NCBI GenBank assembly: GCA_946183925.1
Contig: CAMHDS010000013.1
Span: forward strand, 1-39,691
Direction: 5' to 3'
DNA: 39,691 bases
Source: an uncultured Fibrobacter sp.
GTDB taxonomy: Bacteria; Fibrobacterota; Fibrobacteria; Fibrobacterales; Fibrobacteraceae
In this document: positions 1 through 8,900 of the stretch, in pieces
How positions within the stretch are numbered: position 1 is the stretch's first letter
Layout of the letters: the number at the start of each line of letters is the position of its first letter
The notes under the pieces: model-generated
Told to the model about the DNA's origin: nothing
The model's database searches: none
Seen by the model: only the letters and a program-made list of their open reading frames with translations
Program-made: the position numbers and the translations under genes

Positions 1-222
1 AGTATAGTATCCCGCAGGAAGCCCCCAAGCACCTCCGCCCTCCATCTTGTCAACCCACTTGTGACCTAGTTTCGAAGAGAACTCAATCGGTGCAAAAAGC
101 GCATCTCCTACAATAGTCCCGAATATGGCACCCTTGCACTTGTCCCGAAAGTTTGTAGAACCAGGCATAAGCCTTCCATTATGCAATTCATCATAATGTT
201 CATTCATCTCTTCTATTGTCAT
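1..222 (-). CDS. ADP-ribosylglycohydrolase family protein, N-terminal 74 residues (runs off window)
   Basis: The reading frame starts at an ATG at 222 and is open to base 1. Residues 31-50 read GAIFGTIVGDALFAPIEFSS, the classic N-terminal signature of ADP-ribosylglycohydrolases (G-x-x-x-G-x-x-x-GDA-x-x-APxEF). The last visible residues (WGLPAGYYT) match the segment just before the metal-binding TDD motif, which would lie outside the window. Family members remove ADP-ribose from arginine, ADP-ribose conjugates or related substrates using two Mg2+ ions. It has its own promoter at 267-296 and a leader with one GGACAA before the start. In a phage it could reverse host or self ADP-ribosylation; a possible ADP-ribosyltransferase domain lies at 1461-5909. 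The family call is strong, the substrate unknown. Confidence 0.82.
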   Translation of the reverse strand, partial: MTIEEMNEHYDELHNGRLMPGSTNFRDKCKGAIFGTIVGDALFAPIEFSSKLGHKWVDKMEGGGAWGLPAGYYT

Positions 223-266
223 TTTTTTTGATCACTTTCTTCTTTGTTGTCCTTGTGACGCCGAAT

Positions 267-296
267 ATGATACCACACATCCCAGAAGGGTGTAAA
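267..296 (-). promoter_or_regulatory. promoter of the ADP-ribosylglycohydrolase gene
   Basis: -35 TTTACA, 18 nt spacer, extended -10 TGGTATCAT, with CACCCCC directly upstream of the -35. The leader of about 38 nt has GGACAA but no obvious hairpin. The T-tract of the preceding terminator (308-334) lies just upstream. Confidence 0.75.
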
Positions 297-307
297 GGGG
301 GTGAATG

Positions 308-334
308 AAAAAAGAGCGGATTTTATTCCGCCCC
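308..334 (-). terminator. intrinsic terminator after the HAD gene
   Basis: On the minus strand GCGGA pairs with TCCGC across a six-base AT loop, followed by TCTTTTTT. It closes the unit 381-1386. Confidence 0.8.
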
Positions 335-380
335 GGCTGCCATGATGTTGTGTGCTCAAGTTGCTAAACGAATTTTTCTG

Positions 381-923
381 TCAGACCTTGCATTTCTTTA
401 GCACTTTCAAGCACTCTGAAATGAAGTCCTTGTCCTTTATGCTCACCTTCGGGAGATGCTTAACCGCCTCTTCCAGGCAAGCCGCAAGACGTGTGTTCAC
501 CTCCTCATAGGTAATCCCACGATTCCTAACAACCTGCTTCGCCCTGTCGTCGTAAAGAGCCTCCATAGAGGCATCCTTGCGGTCTGTAATCTCTGGCCTA
601 AACCCTAGATTCCTGTCGCACCACTTCCAGATGTGCTGGCGCAGTTCCTCATGCGCTCTTGGATTGCTTCCAACATCACCCAGACGAGCCGTGACAATCT
701 TCACATTGTAGCCCTTGGAATGAAGCCGCTTCATAAGGTCGGTCATCCTCTTTATAGGCTTTCCGATGTTCCCATACCCGAAAGCATGGTTTGTGTTGTC
801 GGCTATCGTCCCGTCAAGGTCGAACCCGTACCAGCGCCAGAAACTAGGTTTGGACTCAATGCGTGAGATTCCACTCTTCATTCTCTTCATCCCACTTGAT
901 AAGTCCTCGCTGCTGCCAGTCAT
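381..923 (-). CDS. HAD-superfamily phosphatase, phage type
   Basis: All HAD motifs are visible: motif I FDLDGT with the Asp nucleophile D35 and acid/base D37, motif II VTAR (T78), motif III Lys K115 (TDRKDA) and motif IV LYDD (D125, D126). The short cap region and the LYDDRA ending match small HAD hydrolases common in phages, which dephosphorylate nucleotides, polynucleotide ends or sugars; the substrate cannot be read from sequence. The first ATG (923) overlaps the upstream gene by 68 nt and has a poor Shine-Dalgarno site. Internal ATGs at 890 and 881 would give a more usual N-terminus and a smaller overlap, so the start is uncertain. Cotranscribed with 856-1386. Confidence 0.85.
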   Translation of the reverse strand: MTGSSEDLSSGMKRMKSGISRIESKPSFWRWYGFDLDGTIADNTNHAFGYGNIGKPIKRMTDLMKRLHSKGYNVKIVTARLGDVGSNPRAHEELRQHIWKWCDRNLGFRPEITDRKDASMEALYDDRAKQVVRNRGITYEEVNTRLAACLEEAVKHLPKVSIKDKDFISECLKVLKKCKV

Positions 924-1386
924 TCACCCATTTCCCCATATTGTCCGCCGCCGTCTTGCTACCATACACAAGCGGCTCCCTCGGAACCCCGAATCCGCCC
1001 TCACCCCAAAGAATGTTCTCCGCCTCCGCAGTAGACGTAGGCAAAGAACACTCCCCCTCTTTGTCTCTGGTTAGAGAAGCACCCATTCTGGCAAAATAGG
1101 CAAGAGGCTTCAACGACCTTGCAAAGACCGCATCATCTATCTTGTTGGAATCATCTGATATGAACCAGAAACTACCCTGTGCCAAGGCATAGGCATACAG
1201 ACTGCCTACGTCAACCTTTGCACCGTCCTCATAAGTGAGCCTATACCACCCGGATAGGTTAAACGGTGATTTCGTGTCCTCATATACCTCATCTGACCAA
1301 GGGTGTATGCACTCCATCTTCGTCAGTTCGCCGTGAACCGACTCCAAATCAATGCAGTTCTCGTCTATCTCTTCGCCTTTTGCCAT
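856..1386 (-). CDS. hypothetical protein, 176 aa
   Basis: Not recognised. A soluble acidic protein with aromatic-rich segments (residues 46-80 contain GWYRLTYEDG and FWFISDDS) and a Trp-rich C-terminus (KWVNDWQQRGLIKWDEENEEW). No membrane segment or signal peptide. It is first in the two-gene unit with the HAD hydrolase and overlaps it, which suggests coupled translation. The leader from the promoter at 1420-1449 is about 30 nt and A-rich, without the GGACAA repeat seen elsewhere. Confidence 0.75.
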   Translation of the reverse strand: MAKGEEIDENCIDLESVHGELTKMECIHPWSDEVYEDTKSPFNLSGWYRLTYEDGAKVDVGSLYAYALAQGSFWFISDDSNKIDDAVFARSLKPLAYFARMGASLTRDKEGECSLPTSTAEAENILWGEGGFGVPREPLVYGSKTAADNMGKWVNDWQQRGLIKWDEENEEWNLTH

Positions 1387-1419
1387 CGCTTGCTCTTTCT
1401 GTTTTTCTCATCGCAGGGT

Positions 1420-1449
1420 ATTATAGCACACCTCATCATAGGCTGTAAA
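1420..1449 (-). promoter_or_regulatory. promoter with consensus -10, unit 381-1386
   Basis: -35 TTTACA, 18 nt spacer, extended -10 TGCTATAAT, preceded by TTACCCCCA. The -10 is the perfect TATAAT rather than the usual TATACT. Confidence 0.8.
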
Positions 1450-1460
1450 TGGGGGTAAGC

Positions 1461-4400
1461 CTAATTTGTCAAGGTGTTGAAGAAGCCTAACCTCTGTGCG
1501 AACTTCTTTAGCATACCAATCATGCCGCTACTCTTCTTCGCTTTGTCAATGGCAACCTTCCAAGTGAGGTTATTGGACGGGTGGTACACCCAACACGGTA
1601 GATTGTAGAGGTTCCCGACATACTCGTTCTCATTGTACCCATAGTCTTGGTGTGCTCCCGTTGCCGTAGCATTGTTTGCACAGCACACGATTCTGGACAA
1701 TGGAACCGCATACACCTGCTTCTTTGTACCTGACCAAGAGTTCTTCTCAAACTGCATACAGTCTGCGGCACTGTCCACGTGTGGGCCAACCCATCCCATA
1801 TCTGTCTTGCTGTTGTACAGAGCCTCTTCTGCGGCATTGAGTCCTTGAGGTGTGCTACTTATGTTTCTGTTGAGGAATATGACTCCAGATTTCTTGTCGT
1901 AAACATCGTTCAGTTCGTTCTCCATCTTCACCATGTTCATCCCAAGGTACATCGCCTGCGATGCCATGTCCATATCCCACTCCGCCTTGTTTGGAAGCAG
2001 AAGGTTGTTGATTACGGAAACATAACTGTTGCCATTGTACAAGTCTCCGCTCTGTCCCATCTTGAGAATCTGATCCGACGTGTACCCAAGAGCCATCATC
2101 TCGCGAACCTTCCACTTCACCGCTGCCGTGGCATAGGACGAACCTTTCTGGGCATGCATCGAATCCTCTATCGGGGCAATCCCGCTTGTCTTCACCTTGT
2201 GCATTACCCCGTCCGTGCTTATGCCGTCTCCCATCAGCAATTCTGCAAAGTGGTGGAAGTTGTGGTAGATTGAGCCTCCAGCCTTTTTCGCCTTCGCCTC
2301 CTCCGCCTGTATGTGTGCTGACTTCCTCTTAAGGTACTCTGGAAGGGTCACGTTCTCATAATGCTCGTGGTCTTTCTTGAACTGCTCTATCGCTCCCGCC
2401 ATATCGTCTAGCAGTTTCTTCTCCGTCGGACTCTGGTAGCCCTCTGGCAACTTCGCCTTTATCTCTATGTCTGTCGGTATCTGCCCTATCGGCTTCTTCC
2501 ACCCATTCGCCTTCGAGTAGGCTATCGTGTCATAGATTCCCAAACACGTCGCCGCGCCAGCATCCGTCTTCGCAAGTTCCTCAAGTTTCTCCCTGTCTAT
2601 CTTCTCCCATTCCGCAATCTTGGACGCATTGGGCTTGTAGTCTGGATCCTTCATCGCATAGCCGTTGCCAAGAACATTGCCCTGTGCATCGGTCTGCTTC
2701 ACACCGCCGTGGTTGTTGATTGTCTTCACCGCACCCAGAAGCACGGAGATTATTTTCTTACCGGTGTAGGCATCGTTCGGCAGTTTCTCCTTCAATTCCT
2801 TGCTTGGATCCTTCGGCTCCTCTGGCATCGGCTCCTCAAAGTCCTTCATCTGGTATGCACCCCAGGACTTCTTGTACACCCCGAACCCAGCATTGTTCCA
2901 AGACACGTTCATCTTGCAGAGTTCACGCAGTCCCCTCTTGGACGCTTCGTATGAGGCATCCAGAGCCATAGAGATGAATTCGTTGTTCTTGTATCCTCCA
3001 AGGGAAATGTTCACCGCCCTCCAAGTCATCTGCTTCATCTCGAAGAGAGGCTTCGCCAATGCCTTCTGTATCCCGTTAGGAAGAGTTCCGACAACCGCAT
3101 CCAGATTGATGTTTCCAGCAGATAGGAATATGTCCGCAGTGGAGTATCTGTCGAATATCCCCAGGTTCTTTTCGTTCCTCCTCAATGTGCGGAAATCGTC
3201 TATCCACTTTCTGTCCGCCCAGTTCCCCCAATTCTCCGCCTCGACCTTCGTGGTGTAGCCTCCTCCGCCCGAGTTCTTGATTCCGCCAGTCCCAGTCATT
3301 GCGAAAGAGCCGTCATTGTCAACACGATAGGCGTGTCCGTCATCGCCTATCATTATGTTGTTGAAAGCCACGTGTGTTTGTTGCGGCTTGCCGTCCGCTC
3401 CCTGTATCGTCACGCTTACTGAATCCTCTGGAGAAGTCCCTAGCACATCGTAGTTTGAGAAGAGCACATCCAGAGGGTAGCCCTTTAGCAGTTCCTTTCT
3501 GATTCCGTCCCTTGTCGCCTCGTCCGCCGTCTGCCACACGTCTATGAGCCGCTTACCCTTCACGAACTCCGAGAGCTTGTATGTCTTTCCATCTCCGAAC
3601 TCATAGAGTTGCGCATCTGGTGCATACACGCCGCCCGCACGATAGGCCATATCCGCATTGTAGCCGTTCTTGATGACAGATGCACCTGTGCCAGAAGCAG
3701 CCTTGCAGACATACTTTTTCCCGCCAATCTCAACTAGCCTTGTTCCTAGCCCCCCATGCCCTCCAAGTTTCTTGCCCTTCTTGATAGCCTCGTCTAGTTC
3801 CTTCTGGGTTACATTCTGCGGGAACTTTGAGGCATCGTGTTCTAGCGGCTTCAACATCCCCTCCACGGCCATAGACTTTCCGCCGCCCTCGCTCAATGCG
3901 GAGACTATCGCATCCTTTGCCCCGCCTCCGCTAGATGCGGTAGAAGTAGAAGCGGCAACTGGCATCTCACCGCCCGCTAGCATCGCATTTATCGCCTTCG
4001 CTACCTTGTGGTCTGGAACCTTCTTCGCCAATGCCGCATACCACTTCTTGTTCGCCTTCGTCAAAGGCTTTCCCTGCCACAACCCAGTCTCCAATGCCTC
4101 CTTCGTTGCGGCCAAGTTCTCTTCCGAAAGCAGAGACTTCTTCTTTATCCCGCACTTCTTGAAGAAGTCACCTATCTCCTCCGTAGTGACAGAATCGCCC
4201 TCCACGGAAGTATCCTCGTCACCGCTCTCCAACTTATGTATGTAGTCCTTGAAGTTGGCAAGGGCTTTAGCCGCACCCTCCAAGTCGTTCGCATTTATCG
4301 CCTTCTCGAATGCAGTCCCAAGTTCGTTGCCCTTCTTCTTGTCCCACGTGAGGCTAAGTCCATTCTCGTGTATGTGGCTTATGACATTGCCCATTTCGTC

Positions 4401-5909
4401 CAATAGTGCTTCCTTCGTGGGCGGCTCTTCACTTCCACCAGAAGTGTTGCCTTTCTTCTCTATCATCCCCTTCTCTTCTAGCATCTTGTCCAGAAGTTCA
4501 ACGGCATAGTTGTTGACACCTGCGGCATGGGCTTTTTCAGAGGCTTCCTTAAACCATTCGAGCTGCCCATTTGATAGAGGGTCCCCATTTGGATTGAGAT
4601 GGTTCGTGATAACCGATTTGTATAAATCCTTGAAGTGTGTATTTTTTTCCAGAGGGCCTTCTACAGTTGGGTTGAATATAGGTTTGAATGCCTCAACGAT
4701 GTCGTCATCAGTCAATGTTTTCTTATTCTCCCTACCCTCCAACTTCGCTAGAGTAGCTTTCAACACCGGAAGTGCGGCAAGACTCTTTCCGCTAGCCTCC
4801 GCCTTCTCAGCATTACTCTTCCAAGCTTCCAATATCATCCCGCTTATAGGAACCCCGAACTCATTCTCACCCGTCTTGAACAAGTGAAGCCATGCAGCAG
4901 GAGCAGCTTCGCTATAGTTGTCAGTATCATGCCCAGCCGCTTTCATTAACTCTACACAATCCGCTTCCGTAATCTCTTGCGAACTCGGCTCCTGGTATCC
5001 GCTTACCTTCTTCATGGTAGCCTTAAGCACCTTCAATGCGGGCAGTTCGTCTTCGTTCGCATTCTTCGTCTTAGACAGAATGTCGTTCCACCACACCTTC
5101 TGATGCTCGTTAAGCGCATCACCATTAGGATTCTTCCCGGTTGTGATTATCGCCTTGTAGGTATCAAGAAGGTCTGGATTCTGCTCAAAGTGGTCATCCG
5201 TGACGCCTTTGAAGGACACGAGGTTCTTTATGTCCTGCTCGTCAAGTTCTTCTGGCTGAAGGTTTTCGTCCACTTCCGAGAAGATGATGTCGTCGTAATC
5301 GTCATTCCCTATTAGTTCGTTCTCCAAGTCCTCCGTGGCCTCCGCCGTCACCTCATCCAGTTCGTCGAAGTTGTCCATGAGGTCTGCATCGAGTTCGTTC
5401 TCTGATATGAGTGAGTCAACATCCATGTTCTCCAATTCAGCGAACGGGTCTTTCTTCGTGACTGTGGACTTGGACACGGTGTTGTTCTCTGGTGCTTTTG
5501 AAGAAGAGAGAATGTCGGCATCTTCCAGTTCGGCTTCTCCTTCTGGAGATTCAAAGCCGCTTCCGTCGCTTGGCTTTATCTCATATTGAAAAGCCCCGCT
5601 CTCATGCTTCCCCTTGCTAGTGATTGAAAAACCCTTGTCGGCAAGAGCTTTCACCAAGTTGGAGTAAGCTCCTCCTGGGAGGTCAATGTCACTAGGCAGC
5701 CGCAGTTCGTACTCGCCTTCGTGCTTGTCCGTCACGAAAGGCATCGGGTGTCCAGACGATGCAAGCACGTTCCCTATGAGCTTGTCTAATGCTTTCAACC
5801 CGTGGTACTTGCACTTCAACGGCTCCTTGGCCGTGCATTCCGCAAACGTCGCCTTGACCTGCTTCTTCGGCCCTATGTCCGCCTTGGCTGCATTCTTCTT
5901 GATAGCCAT
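1461..5909 (-). CDS. giant multidomain protein: Cys/His domain, four helical repeats, HipA/PI-kinase-like domain, possible ADP-ribosyltransferase
   Basis: 1482 aa, start supported by AGGAG 9 nt upstream. Residues 13-112 form a domain shared with the 1285-aa neighbour (C25-x7-C33-x2-H36). Residues 120-225 are acidic and low in complexity. Four related helical repeats follow at about 225-303, 310-392, 400-482 and 573-647 (typical words NPNGDPL, WW/WF, LKATL-K). Residues 715-880 look like an atypical kinase fold: Lys in YVCK (K736), SNYDVLG (D821) and RVDNDGS (D864), a pattern known from phage minor head and effector proteins. The C-terminus (about 1340-1440) has R1348 and an ENE pair (E1427, E1429) in YNENEYVGN, which could be the R and ExE residues of an ADP-ribosyltransferase; this part is tentative. 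Likely a virion or injected protein. Confidence 0.75.
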   Translation of the reverse strand: MAIKKNAAKADIGPKKQVKATFAECTAKEPLKCKYHGLKALDKLIGNVLASSGHPMPFVTDKHEGEYELRLPSDIDLPGGAYSNLVKALADKGFSITSKGKHESGAFQYEIKPSDGSGFESPEGEAELEDADILSSSKAPENNTVSKSTVTKKDPFAELENMDVDSLISENELDADLMDNFDELDEVTAEATEDLENELIGNDDYDDIIFSEVDENLQPEELDEQDIKNLVSFKGVTDDHFEQNPDLLDTYKAIITTGKNPNGDALNEHQKVWWNDILSKTKNANEDELPALKVLKATMKKVSGYQEPSSQEITEADCVELMKAAGHDTDNYSEAAPAAWLHLFKTGENEFGVPISGMILEAWKSNAEKAEASGKSLAALPVLKATLAKLEGRENKKTLTDDDIVEAFKPIFNPTVEGPLEKNTHFKDLYKSVITNHLNPNGDPLSNGQLEWFKEASEKAHAAGVNNYAVELLDKMLEEKGMIEKKGNTSGGSEEPPTKEALLDEMGNVISHIHENGLSLTWDKKKGNELGTAFEKAINANDLEGAAKALANFKDYIHKLESGDEDTSVEGDSVTTEEIGDFFKKCGIKKKSLLSEENLAATKEALETGLWQGKPLTKANKKWYAALAKKVPDHKVAKAINAMLAGGEMPVAASTSTASSGGGAKDAIVSALSEGGGKSMAVEGMLKPLEHDASKFPQNVTQKELDEAIKKGKKLGGHGGLGTRLVEIGGKKYVCKAASGTGASVIKNGYNADMAYRAGGVYAPDAQLYEFGDGKTYKLSEFVKGKRLIDVWQTADEATRDGIRKELLKGYPLDVLFSNYDVLGTSPEDSVSVTIQGADGKPQQTHVAFNNIMIGDDGHAYRVDNDGSFAMTGTGGIKNSGGGGYTTKVEAENWGNWADRKWIDDFRTLRRNEKNLGIFDRYSTADIFLSAGNINLDAVVGTLPNGIQKALAKPLFEMKQMTWRAVNISLGGYKNNEFISMALDASYEASKRGLRELCKMNVSWNNAGFGVYKKSWGAYQMKDFEEPMPEEPKDPSKELKEKLPNDAYTGKKIISVLLGAVKTINNHGGVKQTDAQGNVLGNGYAMKDPDYKPNASKIAEWEKIDREKLEELAKTDAGAATCLGIYDTIAYSKANGWKKPIGQIPTDIEIKAKLPEGYQSPTEKKLLDDMAGAIEQFKKDHEHYENVTLPEYLKRKSAHIQAEEAKAKKAGGSIYHNFHHFAELLMGDGISTDGVMHKVKTSGIAPIEDSMHAQKGSSYATAAVKWKVREMMALGYTSDQILKMGQSGDLYNGNSYVSVINNLLLPNKAEWDMDMASQAMYLGMNMVKMENELNDVYDKKSGVIFLNRNISSTPQGLNAAEEALYNSKTDMGWVGPHVDSAADCMQFEKNSWSGTKKQVYAVPLSRIVCCANNATATGAHQDYGYNENEYVGNLYNLPCWVYHPSNNLTWKVAIDKAKKSSGMIGMLKKFAQRLGFFNTLTN

Positions 5910-5961
5910 CGTGGAATTCTCCTAACCCGTAAGATGAAAGTATAGCGAATGAGCAAAAGCC

Positions 5962-8900
5962 CTACTTTCCGAGCTTGGCGAGCATCGCCTCGTACTTCGC
6001 CAACTTAGCCTTAGAAGTCGAATCGTTCGGATTCGCCGCGAGCTTCTTCTTGAAGATTTTTACCGCCGCCTCCAACTTCTGCTTCGGGGACATGGCGGCG
6101 ATCTTCGCTTTCTTCTCTTCGTCGGAGAGTTGATTCTTGGGCTGTGCTTGCTCTTGCTTAGCCGTTCCGCCATCTAGTTTCTCCACCTCAAAATAGACAT
6201 TCTTGCCAGAGTTCTTCATCTTGGTTGACGGCTTGACTTGTAGACCATACATGGAGAACTCCTCATTCATTTGCTTTAGCAATTTGTCTAGTTCCTCTGG
6301 AGTAGGTGTTGACTCTTCATCGTTGTCTTCGTCATATCCTTCTTTCTGCTTCTTCTCCATGCTTATGATATGCTTAGTGCCTTCAACGGACGTATCGTCG
6401 AACGTGTCGAAGTTTGTAAACCTTCCATTCTTAGACAAAACATTAGAAATCAAAGGCTTGATGTCGTTCTGAAGCCCTTCAAAAGGCTTACCTACCTTAT
6501 AAGAAAGGTCGCTGCTCATCCCTTTTTCTCCGCCTTGAGCGCCTTGTGCCTGCTGACCCTTCTGCCAAGCATCAAAGTCAAACGGCTCTACTGGCTTTTT
6601 CCCACCTCCTTGCGACTGGCTCACATTGCCCTTCGCAAGCCTCTCCTTCGCCTTGTTCACCTTCGCCATCTCCTCGGCTTCCGCCTTTATCATCCCTAAC
6701 TTCCCCTTCAAGAAACCAAAACTCCCCATCAGCATTCCCGCTATCCCCTTTATTTCCTGCGCCTTGCTCTTCGCACCCTCTATGTCATTGGTGTCCATCG
6801 CATCCTTGAACTCTTGTATGGCATCGTCGAACTTCTTCGCCTGATCCTCCACGTCCTCCCCTAGTTTCTCCGCCCCGTGCTTCTTCACCAACCCGGCCAC
6901 ATTGTCCTCTCCAACTAGTTTGGCAAGTTCAGAGCCAGTCTCATCAAAAAGACTGTCAACCATATCCTTTGCGGAATCAACACCCTCCACTGGCCCATTG
7001 GGGAATATCGTCTTGGCCACTGACACAACCTGCTGCTCCACATCGTCCGCCAACTGCCCCTTCTGCTTATCCGCTGCGGACTTCGCAACCTTCCCGAATG
7101 ACATCTCTATTCCGTTCACCTTTGACTCGAGGTTGTTGAGGAGCAGGTTCACCTGACCCTCCGCCTCCTTCTTTGACATATTGAGGCAGTCAAGTTCAAA
7201 TGCCTTTTCCATCACTCCAATGCCGTCTGTGTTTTCCACATTCTGAATCTTCTTGTCGATTTCGTCAATGGCATCGTATTGCTCCGCCAACTTGTCGTAG
7301 GTGATTTGAGCGCCGGCTATGGCATTGTTCATAGCATCTACTGTCGAGGGGTCTGCACCTCCATCGACGATGCTCTGGAACTGCTTCTTGAAACCAGAGA
7401 GTTTGGTGGCTAGTTCGTGAGCCTTGCCGCCGTATGATAGGACTGGCGGCTTTCCGCCGTAGTTCTTCTCAAAATCAGAAATCGCTTGGGACGGGTCATC
7501 CGAATTGCCCCAGAATCCATTGTTGTCGTGTACTCCAAATGTCAATCCGCCATCCTTGCCAATGGCGGCTTCAAGAGTACCCTCTCCGTTTTCAGAAGTT
7601 GCTATGTAGACCTCTTGTGTGTCTCCAAAATCTTCATAGCTTAAATCTGCATTCTCATATCCAGTACCGGCCAAAGCCTTTTTCACCTTATCAAAAGCCG
7701 CATTCTTTTTTGCATCTGCTTCTTCTGCAGGTTGTGTGGATTGCTCACCCTCATTGCCTTTGGAGAGAACTGGCGGAGCGGGAAGCACGACCTCCTCACT
7801 CTCGCCGCTTTCAGCACCTTCGCTAGCCTCTGCCCCTCCACCGTTGCCCTCCGCCTCATCGTCACCAGATGTGTCAACATTTGCACCATTGAGCTTCGGG
7901 GACTCGCCGTATGTAGGATTCTCTTGAGCTTGTGTCTGCGCCTCTGGCTCTGTGGCTTGCGGCGCTTGGGCTTGCTCTTGCGGAGACTCTGGAGAAGTGG
8001 CCGTTTCAGTTTCTGCCTCTGGTTTCTTCTCCCCGTTCTCATCGTACTTGCCAATCTCCTCCTTAAGCGATTCAAGGGCTTGCTTCAAGCCCGCCGCATC
8101 GCCCGCATCGTGTGCTTGGTCGAACTGGTTCGCTATGTTGTTGAAGTTCGCAAGGAACTCTTCGTTGTTGCCCAGCAGAGACTTGTGTACGGTCTTGTCA
8201 ACCAAGTCCGCCCATTCGTTCTCAACGTCTTCGTCAACTGTCTGCCACTTCTCACCCTTCGCCGCCTTCTTCTCCACCCCAGGAGCCGTCTCACCAACCA
8301 CGTCTTGCTTCTTGTGTTCCTTGATAGCCTTCTTCGTGTTGGAGAGCATCTGGTCTGCCTTGGTGTCCTTCTTGGGCGGATTGTCGGCTTGCAGAATGTC
8401 CATCTCGAACTCTTGGGTCTGCTTGTGCTTGCCCACAAGATTCCAGTCCTCCGTCGAGGAGGTTATGCCCGGATTCTGTGTGAGGTACATATGCACCATC
8501 TTCTCCACCATCTTCTTCTTGGAGGGAGGGCATCCGACAGTGAGGCGGAATGTGAACTTGTTCTTTGAGTTCTTGTCCTTCGTCACTTGCACCACGCACC
8601 CCGGCCCGACAGTAGCCTTGATAGCGGTCTTGATGTCCGCCTCGAGAAGTTTAGGGCCGTGGAAACGGCAGAAGAGCGGGTTCTTTGCCCTGCATTGTGC
8701 AAAGGTTGTCTGGCAGTTCGCCCTTGTAGGTGCTTTCTTTGGGCCGGCATCCATCGCTATCTTTGAGTAGTCGATGTCCGAAACTTCGTCAAAGCAGATG
8801 AATGAAGAGCCGTCTATGAACGTGGCATAGTCCAGCACAACGTTCTCTGGGGCTTCGTCCTGCGTCTGCTTATCGTCTTCCTTTGTCGAAGGGATGACTT

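Noticed and set aside
5920..5961. TATACT-like box between the two giant genes as a separate promoter
   Set aside because: The -10-like word is present at 5938-5943, but no -35 or C-box lies at the right distance, so a shared transcript with 5962-9819 is more likely.
7732..8568. Long plus-strand reading frame of 278 codons over the 1285-aa gene
   Set aside because: Antisense to a long, well-supported gene with a good start site; its composition (Leu/Arg-rich) is what the opposite strand of Glu/Gln/Lys-rich coding sequence gives.
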